A DNA stretch of 64,000 nt from Marsupella aquatica (taxonomy: Eukaryota; Marchantiophyta). Position 1 is the stretch's first letter. Every line of letters begins with the position of its first letter. Under the pieces are notes generated by a model. That model saw only the letters and a program-made list of their open reading frames with translations. It did not search any database and was not told where the DNA came from. The stretch lies in NCBI GenBank assembly GCA_973895155.1, contig OZ316893.1:27590001-27654000 (forward strand). Reading direction: 5' to 3'. Positions 35,435-45,956 of this stretch are shown piece after piece. A program made the position numbers and the translations under genes.

Positions 35435-35876
35435 TTACCTCGAGATCATCTCGAGGTAAAGTGACTACAAAAACAAACCAAAAAACCCCAGTGTAGAAGT
35501 TTATCCGATAAAACTGTGTGATAGAGAATATAAGAAACCCTTCTACCTCGACACGATCTCGAGGTAGAAGAGGGACCAAAAACACCAATATGTCAAAATT
35601 TAGAAGTATCTAGCTCGAGACAATCTCAAGGTAGAATATGAAATCTCACTGAATAGCGAATTCAGATTCTATACCTCCGACACTCTACAAACTCAATTAG
35701 AAGAAGGACAACCGAATGCACCATTAGCTAGAAGGCAAAAGTTAATAATTTGAGGATCAAACTTATGACTCGAGATGATCTCGAGCCAAAAAGGACATTG
35801 TATTTGACAAAGATACTATTATGAATAATAAGCCACCCAAAATAAGAACATATAAATGGCTCTAGATGATCTAGAG
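35435..35876. repeat. CTCGAGAT-family palindromes in the divergent region upstream of the transposase gene
   Basis: Positions: 35435-35459 (12-base arms TTACCTCGAGAT around one C, perfect), 35540-35570 (12-base arms CTTCTACCTCGA, 7-base spacer, perfect), about 35612-35632 (decayed), 35769-35785 (CTCGAGATGATCTCGAG) and 35860-35876 (CTCTAGATGATCTAGAG, both arms changed together). They lie between the transposase ATG (35402) and its probable promoter near 36280, so they are in its leader or a 5' intron. Confidence 0.85.
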
Positions 35877-36149
35877 GAATGATTTGGTGCAATTAAGAAA
35901 GTAGGCTCCCAGTTTACTTTCAGACACTAAGAAATAGCTTCTAAAAGGCCATCAAATAGAGGGAAAAGGCTTCCAAATGGATTTTGACCGATATTAGTAT
36001 AAGCTGAAAAGGTTTGGTTTTCTAAAAGATAGGAGCTCAATTATTTTAGACCTCCTTCAAAGGTTAAAATGATAATTTCTTGACATATCCTAAACACAAA
36101 CGTAGAGTCCACAACCCTTAAAAAGAACAATAGAAAGAGATCAGAGCAG

Positions 36150-36284
36150 AAATCTAGAGCCAGAGAGAGGGAGAGGGAGAGGGAGATAGAGAGAGCAGAG
36201 AGATGTAGAGGGAGAAACGAGCAAGCAGTGAAACGAAATGAGAAGAATGACCCGCTGGAGAGCAAAGAGAAGCAATATATAAAA
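36150..36284 (-). promoter_or_regulatory. Candidate TATA box and CT-rich leader of the transposase gene
   Basis: On the minus strand TTTTATATATTGC (around 36284-36273) is followed by a long CT-rich run (GAGAGGGAGAGGGAGA on the plus strand, 36150-36220), a layout common for plant TATA promoters with pyrimidine-rich leaders. The TATATA also reads on the plus strand, so direction is inferred from the CT tract. Confidence 0.4.
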
Positions 36285-36599
36285 CCCTGACTGACAAAAA
36301 GACCAATAAGACGGCTTGCTTGAACTTGTGTCACGGCTAAACTTGCAGCAGGGCTGAAGTACGGATAACAATAATGACAACACGTGTGACCGTAATAATG
36401 ATTGTATGCTCAAACTAGTTGCGTGGTAGCCTGGCTGAGCCTGCATAAACCCGTGGCACGCTTGGCACGGCCCTCAAGGCCGACCGCCGAGGGGCTTATA
36501 GTGGCTTTAGGGGGTTTGAACTCCCCATTTGCACATTCGCCTCCTTGCCTTCTCGCCTCCCTTGCCTCCTCTTGCCTCTAGATTTTTTTGCGCTCTTGC

Positions 36600-36736
36600 C
36601 TCGAGATCCTTGTATTAGCCTCGAGATTTGAGAGGGTCGAGATTAGTTATTTTCCTCGAGATTTGATAGGGTCAAGATTTTGTGTTTAGGCTTGAGCTTC
36701 GATAGGGTCGAGATTTTCTGTTTAGGCTCGAGATTT
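36600..36736 (+). repeat. Array of CTCGAGAT half-sites just before the unit-2 start codon
   Basis: Seven or eight copies of (C/G)TCGAGAT(T/C) or close variants (GTCAAGATT, CTTGAGCTT) at roughly 16-18-base spacing between 36600 and 36736, ending about 45 bases before the ATG at 36782. These are single arms, not palindromes, all in the same direction. Confidence 0.7.
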
Positions 36737-36781
36737 GTTTTTAAGTTCTCAGCCCGTAGTACGTTCCTCTCTTCACTAGCC

Positions 36782-36899
36782 ATGTCAACTGTTGTAGATT
36801 TCTCAAAGGAGGAATTCGCTGAGTACAACCTTGCAACCGTTGGGGAAGAGCTTCAAACCCATCTAGACTCAGCGCATCAGATCCATCGCACCATTAAAC
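36782..36899 (+). CDS. First exon of the unit-2 gene
   Basis: ATG followed by STVVDFSKEEFAEYNLATVG and EELQTHLDSAHQIHRTIK, then a GTAATTC donor at 36900. A well-formed helical stretch with no recognised domain. It opens the plus-strand gene whose later exons appear beyond 41.7 kb; linkage rests on strand, the shared palindromes and the absence of another candidate first exon. Confidence 0.45.
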
Positions 36900-36934
36900 G
36901 TAATTCATCATCTTTCTTCATTGTTCAGGTTTAA

Positions 36935-37727
36935 CTTGAGATCATCTCGAGCTTCAATTGGTCCACTTGTTTCTGGATTCCTTGGATGCAGTTGAGGCTC
37001 GAGATCATCTCGAGCTTATTGATGTTTTCTGCATTACTTTGCTTCAAAAGTTTGTGATCTATCAATTGATTTTGCATTTGATGTAAGTGGCATGAGGCTC
37101 GAGATCGTCTCGAGCCAATATGCATTTCCTGCATGTTACCTAGTCAGATTTCTTCAAGTTGGAAACTCTTATCCTTCAAAAGTGAACATCATATCCAAAA
37201 TATCTAAAATTTCCTTCCTCCAGGGACTTCTATACCCTCCAACTTGTTCTGATCATTGACATCCAAACGGGTTTGTGGGTATCAGAAGTCAATGGAGAAA
37301 GTGGATTTTAATCATTGATTGAATATGATGTTCATTGTTGAATATGATATTCGGATCACTCGTTTGAGATGTTAGGCTCGAGATTGTCTCGAGCCAAATA
37401 TATTCATCACCATCTTCCATTATATTCATTCGTATCCCTTGGCCAATTTCTTCCAGTTGGAAGGACTCCATGTCGTCTACTTCAATTACTAATATCCTAT
37501 TCAATGTGATCCAAGCTTGCCTTTTGGACACTTTCTTAGTCCTCCAACTCGTTTGTGAAGATGACAAACCACTGAGTTAGAGGGTTTAAATTTGAGTTGT
37601 TCGTTAAATTTGACTGGTTTATGATATGCAATGGAATAAAACCTCAACTGATATATATGAGGATCGAGATCATCTCGAGCCCTTGTCTTTTTCTTTGAAA
37701 TAGATGGTTGCTCAAGATCATCTCGAG
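36935..37727. repeat. Intron 1 palindromes of the CTCGAGAT family
   Basis: Six copies: 36935-36951, 36998-37014 (perfect CTCGAGATCATCTCGAG), 37098-37114, 37377-37393, 37673-37689 and 37711-37727. Most have zero to two mismatches between 8-base arms around one central base. They are typically flanked by AGG on the left and CC on the right. Nothing else recognisable is in this intron. Confidence 0.85.
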
Positions 37728-37822
37728 CCTATTGTGGTTCCTAACTATTGTGTTATCTTTTTAGATTTTTTGGGGTTAAAATCTCTTTTCAAATTCCCCG
37801 GATGAAATGTGGCATTGGAACA

Positions 37823-40800
37823 TGTGACACGGGTAACGTGTCACTTGACCAAACCCAGGTCGTAGATTAGGACTTATACGGTCATTAGGACCGTAGCCAT
37901 AGTGTAGAATAGCACGTATAGCCGTCTGTTGCCATTATGATTAGATTAGGAGTAGGTTAAGATGATCGAATCATTATGAGTTCAGGAAGGGGATTATTAC
38001 GCGCGACCAAGGTACGGTGGCGGCAGCGGAGTAAAAATCAGTTAGAAGAATCATGCTTGGACCGAGGCGCCGACTTCAGCTCGCTATCAATGACCAAAAC
38101 GGCCTGGCCTTCTCACGCTCGGGCTCATCCTGGCACCTTCATAAGAGAGGAGCCGATGGTGCTGCGGGCCATTTGCTCATGTCTACCTTTCTTTGAATTC
38201 GCGGACGTTGCCACCCACTCGCCCTGCTGATCGAATCGAGTCGACCTTTACAAGGAGATTATCGAGGAAGAAGAGCGAAATGTGGCGAGATTTAGTCAGG
38301 ACGAGCGAGGCCTCCACGAGACAGAGGACCAGCCGGGTGGGAACGCGGACTCAACGAACCGGACTACGAGGTTAGTATGACCCTCACAGCCTTGGGATTT
38401 TGGACCTTGTTTGGCGAGGTAGGTGCTAAGTTCTCCGAGACTTACTGGTACTCTTGCCCCGAGAAAGCCGCTTATGAACAAAGGTATGCGAAGCTGGTAA
38501 CCAAGGTAGCACTGGTTAATTGCGAAAGGACAACCATCACCAGGGATTCTAGCTATAACGAGCTGCGAGACTACATCACCGAACTATATCTCAGCAAAGA
38601 AGGGCTTAGATCGGTAGCAGAGGCGATTCTTAAGGTTCCAGCGAAGTTCTTTAAGCTGAAGGGCAACCAGCGGCTTACTCAAGCGGAGTTCGACAAGATT
38701 CCGGGGTACCTAGACCAGCAGATCGCAGCCAAAAAGTGCCAGGAAGACATCAGCAGACAACGGGAAGCGGTGCGTAATCTCACGTTCCTCGGGGAAAGCT
38801 CCAACGCCTTCAACTGGGATATGGCTACCCCGATACCACCAGTGCCTCAACCAATGACCACCGGAGTATCGCCGAACCAGTCCCAAGTCCGTCCAGTAAT
38901 CAACACGGAGTGTTCTTCGGGTTCCGAGCGAGCTAGTCCGCAACTCGAACAGCGTCCTCGTAAGCGGCCAAGGACTACGACGGCCCCCGAATCAACACGG
39001 ACCGACGCCGCGCCTGCGCCTGCCCCGCCAAACCCCCCGACCAACCAGACCTGACGGCCCCCGGATAACCCGAAGTCCAACTTATTACAGGTAATCCGCG
39101 TCCCCGAGGTAGTCTGGATCGCGATCAAGAAACTCGAACATGCAGACTATCTCAAGGAGCATCAGTTGGAGCGGTTCGCCCACTTGCTATGGAGGCCGTG
39201 CACCGCCGGGCCGAAGGAGATTTGTGAGTTCATCTCCAATTTTGACACTGACGCGTCGACCACCAAGGTTTTGGGGCAAGCCTTGTCACTCACGGAGCAT
39301 CGGTTAACGCAAATCTTCTGCCTACCAACCGGGCCGGTGCCGGTGGAAATCCGAATTCGGGATAAGGAGTATACGCCGCGGCACTTCAAACCCGAGGGTA
39401 AGACGGACAACGGATACAAGCAGGGGGCGTGCACCAACTTAACCTGTATGGAGCGGCTTAACTTCATACGGACTACCCTACACATGATTGAGCCACGATC
39501 CGAGATTTCCCTCTGCACGATCGTGCAGGTGGAACAGTACAAACGATGAAACTGGGCCCAATTCTTCTACCAAAGATTCTCGGGGGAGCTGAAGCGGGCT
39601 CAGGGTGGTATGGCTATTGGGGGGAAGACTTACTTGGGAAGTCATATCGCCATTATCCTCGCCTGGTACAAGGCACGGCGGGAGGCCAGAGGAAAGAATA
39701 TGGTCACCTCAGCCCCGGGTAATGTCACCCCCGCCCCAGAGGAGGCAACCCGGACTACGCGGACTACCGTCCCTCGGGCAAACCCCGAGCCGGAAGCCCC
39801 GACTAATACTCCGCCACCGCCCCCTATGGAAATTCCACCGCCCCCTTCCATCGAGCCTCCGCTACCCGCAGTACAACCACCCCCAATCCCTCCACCACCT
39901 GAAGAGACCTTCCCCTCCCCAGCGCTGACTACGGAGGAGCTCATTGCCCCTGCCGAGGAACCACCGGTACCCGAGAGGATGGAGGACTACCAAGTAGCCC
40001 CGGGGATCATGGCCTACGACCTGGTCCAGAAGTTTAGCCAGACTATGTCTGAGGAGCTGGCGGCGTACATCGGACAACAAGTCTCGGCGTACTTTCAACC
40101 AGCCTTCTTCATGTTAGAGCACCAACCACGGATCGTAAGCCGCCTGGAAGAAGAACTCATGGCAAAGGGGAATGAGATCGGGCGCCTCCAGATGTTGGTA
40201 GAGCACCTCGAGGAGGAGGCAACAACCCGACGCGAGGAGTTAGTCCGCACCATCGAACAGAGGGACGGACTAAACCAGGAGTTAAGCGGAGCGCAGGTCG
40301 AACTCAAGAAGCTAGATGACATTGTGCTTCAATTACGCTCAGAATATTTGGCTCGGGTTACCAGCCTGACCGACCTCAACAAACAATTCCTGCAGGCAGC
40401 ACAGCAGGTGGCTAGTCTCTCCGCCGAACGAGATAAATTGCTAGCACAAGACCAGGTCCATCGCGATGCCATCGACCAGCTCAACTTGGAGGTAGCGCAG
40501 CTCCAGACCGAGGCCGATAAAGTTGCAAACGAGGCGGAGGAAGCACTACGGGACAACAAGGCTTTGCAGGACCGCATTACCCTGCTCACCCTCCAGCGGG
40601 GAAAACCTGGGCCCACCTCTGATCAAGGCGGCTCGAGGTCTCGTCCCGACAAGGGGACCAGCCCTGGTCCAACCACTGCACGCATGTAAGGGGTAGTTAG
40701 CGTAGGGTGGAAGCAGGCGCCGCGCGAGGCAGTTAAGTCAGCGGCATCTTTTGGTTAGGCGTAACGACAAAATGACTGTCATTAGGCGCCGATTAGCGGC

Positions 40801-41662
40801 AGTAAGAAGAATTAGGGCCGGATCAGTTAGGATCAGCCAACGTAGGATGGAGTCCATCAACGGACTAGAATTTGTCAGTAGGATTGGCCGCTGCCATCCC
40901 GGTCAGCACCTTGTCGTCGACGGTCAACCAGTCAGTACGGCGCGGCCAGTAGTCAGTAGGTAGTTAGTCAGTAGGTAGTATCCCGAAAGGCAGTATCCTC
41001 CGGCTCTCCTCCGCGATTGTAGTATTTAGGCTTCCCCTTCCGCTAAGGAAGGGGAGAAGGCTTAGTTATCTCAGTAGAGGGAAGGTGAGGCACGGGGAGT
41101 CCCGGCCTGAGCAGGGTTAGAGTGCACCAAGGAGTGAGAGCCAGAGTTGAGCTTGTTGGGCAAGTGCGAGGCAGGGCCTCGTAGAGACTGGGCATCGACT
41201 GCCGTTGGGCCTGCTGACCCCCTTTGAAGTCGAGTCAACCATGTAAACTGATGCTTCGCTGAGTAAATGTAGTCTTTTCCCCCTAATGTTTCTGCAAGTA
41301 ACTGATGTTGTGTGTATGCTTTGTCTGGGTAAAGGCGCCATTTTAAGGGACGTACCGGGTGTGGACTAATGGTAGGGATTGCCATTCATTGTATGTCACA
41401 AGGTCCTGTCGTGTCGATGGCTTGAAAGGCCCCAAGCCGGGAGTTAGTCCGAGTCACTAACTGAGGGAATATTCCAGCAGTGGAAAACAAATATACCTAT
41501 GACTAGTATGAATTATTCAGGTGTTATACCGGTAAGTATATCGACTTAGCCCGACTTAGGGCTAATTGAGGTCACTACACACCTCCTTGCCCGAACCTCA
41601 ATTAGCCCTAGGTCGCACCATGGCACTAAACTGGATTTAAGGCCCAGGTTAGCGGTGCGACA
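37823..41662 (+). mobile_element. GC-rich 3.84-kb insertion flanked by GAACA, non-autonomous retroelement or TIR element
   Basis: GAACA lies on both sides (37818-37822 and 41663-41667). The left end TGTGACACGGGTAAC and the complement of the right end, TGTCGCACCGCTAAC, agree at 11 of 15 positions. The left end also forms a hairpin (GTGACACG/CGTGTCAC). The element is GC-richer than its surroundings and carries no palindromes of the host gene, which resume directly on the right. I found no LTR pair. It could be a large retrotransposon derivative with unrecognised LTRs or a DNA element. Inserted in intron 1 of the unit-2 gene. Confidence 0.55.
38377..40689 (+). pseudogene. Element-encoded coiled-coil protein (uncharacterised), two or three ORFs in series
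   Basis: ORF a (38377-39054): FGEVGAKFSETYWYSCPEKA, a helical segment, then a Pro/Ser-rich end. ORF b (39166-39549): LERFAHLLWRPCTAGPKEIC and LNFIRTTLHMIEPRSEISLC. ORF c (39610-40689): YLGSHIAIILAWYKARREA, a long Pro-rich linker (39760-39960), then about 200 residues of coiled coil (40120-40600). The TGAs ending a and b are each explicable as CGA, so a single gag-like protein is likely. ORF a is in a different frame from ORFs b and c, so an indel or a splice joins them. Similar helical-proline-rich-coiled-coil proteins occur in plant non-autonomous retroelements, but I cannot assign a family. No protease, reverse transcriptase or transposase motif was found. Downstream, 40690-41662 has no gene. 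Confidence 0.5.
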
Positions 41663-41722
41663 GAACATGTCAGACTACAATTCATAAAACCGTCAACTTA
41701 GCTATCCTAAAAATGAAGGAAG

Positions 41723-41739
41723 ATTGAGATCATCTCGAG
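41723..41739. repeat. CTCGAGAT-family palindrome right of the insertion
   Basis: ATTGAGATCATCTCGAG, a decayed copy 56 bases beyond the right GAACA. It shows that the palindrome-bearing intron was split by the insertion. Confidence 0.7.
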
Positions 41740-41782
41740 CCACCTATTTGTTTCTTAGTTTTGTGGTACATGTTTCTGACAA

Positions 41783-42600
41783 TTGCTACATTTTGGCTGT
41801 ACCAAGTGCAAAATTGGGATCGCCTAATTTGGTAGTCGAAGATGAACATGCAATTGAGGTTTCCTGCCCTGGACAAGGTCAATTTGGATTCTGTTGGGCC
41901 ATTGAGCTTGCTGAAACTGAAGACATGGAAGGAACTATTATTTGTGTGAAGACGAGATCTCCATCAGTCGATCCTCTAGTCTGCAGCCTTCTAGGGCCTG
42001 TAGAACGGTAAGGACATGGTTTTGACGGTGGAGAACCATGAGACAGGGAAGTGGGCTCTAATTAGACTTCACACCAAAAACTACTCTTGCGATCTTAACA
42101 TTGAACGTGCAGCCAGGAAACAACTGAGCGTGATATCAATGGGATTCTTCCCCGAGGGTTTTACTACAAGTAATTTGCTAGAAGATACTACTATATCTGG
42201 AGCCGACATAATTTTTGGATTCCTTTATTGTTGAAAGTATGGATTTGATCATGATGATGCATTCACAACTCCTTTCACGTGGAAGGTTTTGAGACTAATG
42301 TCGAAATCCAAATTGGGGGAGTTTGAATCCATATCCCCTGATTTTGTGTTTGAAGCTGGAGAATTTGACGAGGATGCTTGTAAAAAGTGGGTGTTGTCTC
42401 ATCGGAGACAAATAGGTAAATTGAAATCTTTAGCTGTGGGAGACAAGACCTCCGGTTTGGACAAAAAGGAAGCAAAGGTGTCTCAAAAGAGGAAGAGGGT
42501 TGAGAAACCCGAAAGCAAAGCGAAGAAGGCTCCACCTTCAAAAAATTCCATGCCGCCCAAGGAGGATTCCAGCATCTTCCTCAGGTGTGATTGCACATAC
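41783..42600 (+). pseudogene. Unit-2 gene, N-terminal region of unknown function
   Basis: Frames at 41783-42009, 42016-42234 and 42236-42600 read in series: EVSCPGQGQFGFCWAIELAE, VLTVENHETGKWALIRLHTK, LSVISMGFFPEGFTT, then TWKVLRLMSKSKLGEFES and a Lys/Ser-rich linker with nuclear-localisation character (SQKRKRVEKPESKAKKAPP). A 1-base shift near 42010 and a TGA at 42232 (CGA by C-to-T) break it. I do not recognise the beta-rich domain. It is the part of the unit-2 protein before the ParB-like domain. Confidence 0.5.
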
Positions 42601-43255
42601 CGATGATGATGGCACTCCAGGAGATGCTCCGGGAGAAAAGAGCGTTAAAGAAGGAGCCAAAGTTCTTAAGGAGATTGAGGAGTATTACACATTTGGCATG
42701 AATGAAACTTTTGACATTCCTATCACTAGTATAGATTCGCCTTCTGCAATATTGGTATATAGGATGTTCAATAAAGACCATGCCATGGAGGTCGCAAAAT
42801 CCATGGTTAGAAACCCTGGAATGGTACCAGTTGTGGCGGATTTAATTCCGTATTCAAGAGAGAGTTCGCAGTTGCTCCATTATGAGAATACTCCTGAGGA
42901 TTGAAAGGAGTTTGAGTGGGGTGTTAAGAATAAGAAGGTGCAGTTCTTTGCAATTAGTGGACAACAATCGGCAAAGGCAGCTGTTTGGATCATAGGTTGG
43001 GCTAAGAGCGATGCAAAGTTGAAGGAGGTCGCGAAGAGTCTACAATATCGAAAGTCACAAATTCTTTCGAACAAAACTCCAAGAACAATACTTGCTCAAC
43101 ACTCACAAAGGGCAAATGTTGTTAATAAGACCATGGAGTATGAGTCCTGTTTTCTTGATACTATGGTCCATGCCCGTCGACAGTTTGACGAGTGTGGCCG
43201 TCCGGAGAGACCCGTGATTGGGTCCAATAGACTAACGGATTATCAAAAGTTCCAG
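42560..43255 (+). pseudogene. Unit-2 ParB-like domain
   Basis: FDIPITSIDSPSAILVYRMF, KDHAMEVAKSMVRNPGMVPV, then KKVQFFAISGQQSAKAAVWI at about 42930-42990. The order (strand with 'i..i', helix with 'l..S....g...P', then 'y.v.dG.hR..A') is that of ParB/Srx domains; SGQQSA replaces the usual DGxHRxxA. A TGA at 42902 (CGA by C-to-T) lies between the two blocks. It continues with a helical linker ending at the donor GTAAACTC (43256). The unit-1 gene has the same domain with a better kept motif (DGNHR), so the two are distant relatives. ParB domains bind or hydrolyse nucleotides and often recognise palindromic DNA; whether that holds here is unknown. Confidence 0.55.
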
Positions 43256-43283
43256 GTAAACTCAAACTCAAATCCACTTCTAG

Positions 43284-43394
43284 CTCAAGATTATCTTGAG
43301 CCTCGAGGTCAAGTTTTTGTATTTGATTTATCTTCATGTATTCGCCCATAAATTTCAACATAGTTCCCTAATTCTACCTTGAGATCATCTCGAG
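43284..43394. repeat. Two CTCGAGAT-family palindromes in the intron after the ParB-like exon
   Basis: 43284-43300 is CTCAAGATTATCTTGAG: both arms differ from the consensus at the matching position and remain perfectly complementary. 43378-43394 is CTTGAGATCATCTCGAG. Both lie in the intron that starts at 43256. Confidence 0.85.
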
Positions 43395-43427
43395 CCTCAA
43401 ATTTTCTTTGTACTGTTTGGATCAAGA

Positions 43428-45534
43428 TTTTATGGCATTGGCCAAAATAACGACTGGAAAATCCGATCTGAGGAATATTTTTTGGTTGATGTTTTCGGAA
43501 GAGAACCTCTTCCAAACTTGGAGACAAATGTGCATCGATTGGGTCAAGGGACTTCTTCCGGATGGTCTAGGGGAGTTAGGTTCAAAAATAAATGGGAAAT
43601 CCTGGACAACAAAAATGATTACGCCAGCATTGTTTAGATGCTTTGAAGGAGACCTAAGTAGTGACGACATTCTGAAAGTTTTTACTGCTATTCAACAAGA
43701 GAAGGTTTTATTGAAGAAAGACCCAGCCAACAAATCTGATGTTCAATCAATGAGTGATATGGCTCATACTTTCAAAGTCATGACCAAGCTGAGGGCAAAA
43801 ATTGTGGAGTACTTTGTTTTGAAGTATCCGGATCGGTTTGCCAATTCACTCACTTGGTTTGAGCTAACTCAATTTTTGCCTACATTTATGGATTGTGGTG
43901 AGTTGCCCAAACTTAGACAACTTGCTCGAGAGGTTTGGATTTCCAACATCCTAAAAAGAAATAGGCCAAAAGACCCATTTCCGCAAAGTCTCATTGTTAT
44001 GCTTGAGCAGATATATTGCAAGGTATTTGGCGGGATGCCTTCAATGGAGGATACTCCTTATCGCAAATTTTTTAGCAATAATTTGATGAGGACAATGAAG
44101 CCTGAGATTGTTGACTCGGTGCAAAGGACGTGCCCACTTTCCATTGTCGATTTTGGTCGTCTTTGACAACGGCAGTGGACAGATGCCAAAATTTTTGTCT
44201 TGCTGGAGTATTGTTTGGAGATGGCGAACTCGACGGAGCTCTTGGTAATCTTTTTTGTCTGTCAAGGCCCATTGATAGGCCAGATTCAGAGTGCCTTTGA
44301 AAAGATTTGTCGTGAGAAGAAAGTCCACACAAAGCTGGAGTATGGGAGCTACTACCGTGATCAGCTGCCCAAGGAGGAGGGAGATTTTCTCACTGGAGCC
44401 CGAGACTCAATCATCTTTGGGGGAATTTATTGTGAAGAGGAACCAGACTGGTCCCAAATTTTCTTTGATGACTTTTATGCATTTTGGAACTACAGTGAGA
44501 AGTGGGACACAGACTTCACAGTCTTGCCTTTGAAGGCCCCTACTGGGAACAACAAAGACCAATCAAAGGGGAAAGATAAGCTCGATGAATCCACTGTTGA
44601 TGTCGAAGTTTTGGAGAAGATGGCCCCATCTTATGAGATGGTCGGTTGGCGGGGTGGCTTTGTAAATCCGAGAGCAAAGCCTTTGCGAATGACAAAGCGT
44701 CTTGTTGATTATTTCTCCTGCCCAGGTCACACAGTGTTGGATTTCTTCTCTGGAGGGCAGACATTGAAAGCTTGTGTCATTCTTGGTCGGGATTTTTTTG
44801 TGTATTTGGACACAGCTCAAGAGATGGAATTCACAGAAGCCTTTGCTCAGCTCCTTCATGACAACAAGCAGGTTTTATATGTGCCACCCAAAGAGCCGTT
44901 AGCATCTGAGGAAATTACTGCTGGTCCCCTCGTTCTTATAGAAGAGGCGGCCTTAGACATAGCTTCGGTGGAAGCTAGTGTTTATGAGGAAGTATTTGCA
45001 GAGAATTTAGAGCATCGCAAAATGGAGGGCCCGAAAATCACAAGCTACATGGAAGAGGAGGGTGAAATACTGCCTGAATTTGGAAATGATGCTCGAGATG
45101 ATCTCGACGTTCCAGGTGTTCCTTCATCGGGTGACCTTGGGGATGCACAACGTGAACAACAGTCTTCAACCTTGGATGTTGGCTGGGAATCCACCTTGCA
45201 GGATGCAATTAGCCAACCAATTCCAAGCCCTCCTCAACTGGATGAGATTTTCTCTACTAAGAAAGCTAGTGGCTGCCATACTCCCCCTCAGGACAAGGCA
45301 GGTGCATCGTCCTCTCCCTTGGACCAAATGTTTTGCGCTTCAGAGAATAAGCTTGTTTTCACAGATTCTTCTACTGGAAGCCCCATAATTCTCCCTTTTG
45401 TTAGGAAACTAGGGACTGAAATTGGTAGAACTGGTTACAAATCACTCAAAGCAAGTGCTACTCATTATGTTTGGACTGATGGATCGTCAAAAGGTCAACA
45501 AGTCAGTATAGAGCAGTCTGAGAAGATTATTTGA
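43428..45534 (+). pseudogene. Unit-2 DNA-methyltransferase-like domain
   Basis: A helical region (43428-44100) is followed by a motif IV-like segment near 44143-44185 (LSIVDFGRL, a stop, QRQWTDAK), where beta-class methyltransferases have DPPY...W, then LLVIFFVCQGPLI. Next come FDDFYAFWNYSEKW and YEMVGWRGGFVNPRAKPLRM, and at 44734-44760 the SAM motif I region VLDFFSGGQTLKACVILGRD with FFVYLDTAQEMEFTEAFAQL. This last block is a close match to the usual 'vLDpFsGsGttl.Aa...gR...g.e' pattern. Catalytic DPPY is not preserved, so it may bind SAM or DNA without methylating. TGA at 44164 and 45532 are both CGA by C-to-T. An acidic, Ser-rich tail (44900-45500) follows and leads towards the FCP1 exon. 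Confidence 0.65.
45092..45108. repeat. CTCGAGAT-family palindrome inside coding sequence
   Basis: CTCGAGATGATCTCGAC, 16 of 17 positions match the palindrome consensus, read as part of ARDDLDVPG in the acidic tail of the unit-2 protein. It is the only copy seen in an exon. Confidence 0.7.
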
Positions 45535-45850
45535 TCTAGAAAGTATAGGAAGGATAAGTTCAAATTAGTGCCAATTTGGTCTGAGCCAGCTCTTGTTGAG
45601 ACCCTTCCCGAAGGGATAAATTTGGACATCCAAAACCAACTAGGAGATAACCTTCTAGATGAATTTGGGTCTTTCAGCACGTGAGGTTGAAACCCAAGTT
45701 AGTTTGAACAGTCCTGAAATTCAGCCGTCTAAACTATTATGTCTACCTTCACAGAAATAGGCGGGCACTTACCAGTTGTGGAGTGCGTCGACAATAATCT
45801 CCAAAGATCTACTGAGATTTCTTCAACTACTGACCTTCAACTAACAATAG
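45535..45850 (+). pseudogene. Linker exon sequence between methyltransferase-like and FCP1-like parts
   Basis: In the same frame beyond the TGA at 45532 the sequence reads KDKFKLVPIWSEPALVETLP and INLDIQNQLGDNLLDEFG, then several stops that CGA/CAG would remove, and VECVDNNLQRSTEISSTTDL up to the donor at about 45850. It is polar and probably disordered. Confidence 0.35.
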
Positions 45851-45885
45851 GTATGACATTGACTGTTGTTCATTCACTTGTGATG

Positions 45886-45902
45886 CTTGAGATCGTCTCG
45901 AG
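45886..45902. repeat. CTCGAGAT-family palindrome in the intron before the FCP1 exon
   Basis: CTTGAGATCGTCTCGAG in the intron from about 45851 (GTATGACA) to 45956 (TTCTTTGCAG). Confidence 0.8.
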
Positions 45903-45956
45903 CATTCCTCTGTTTTATCTCCCACAATTCTAACATTGGTGTTCCTTCTTTGCAGG

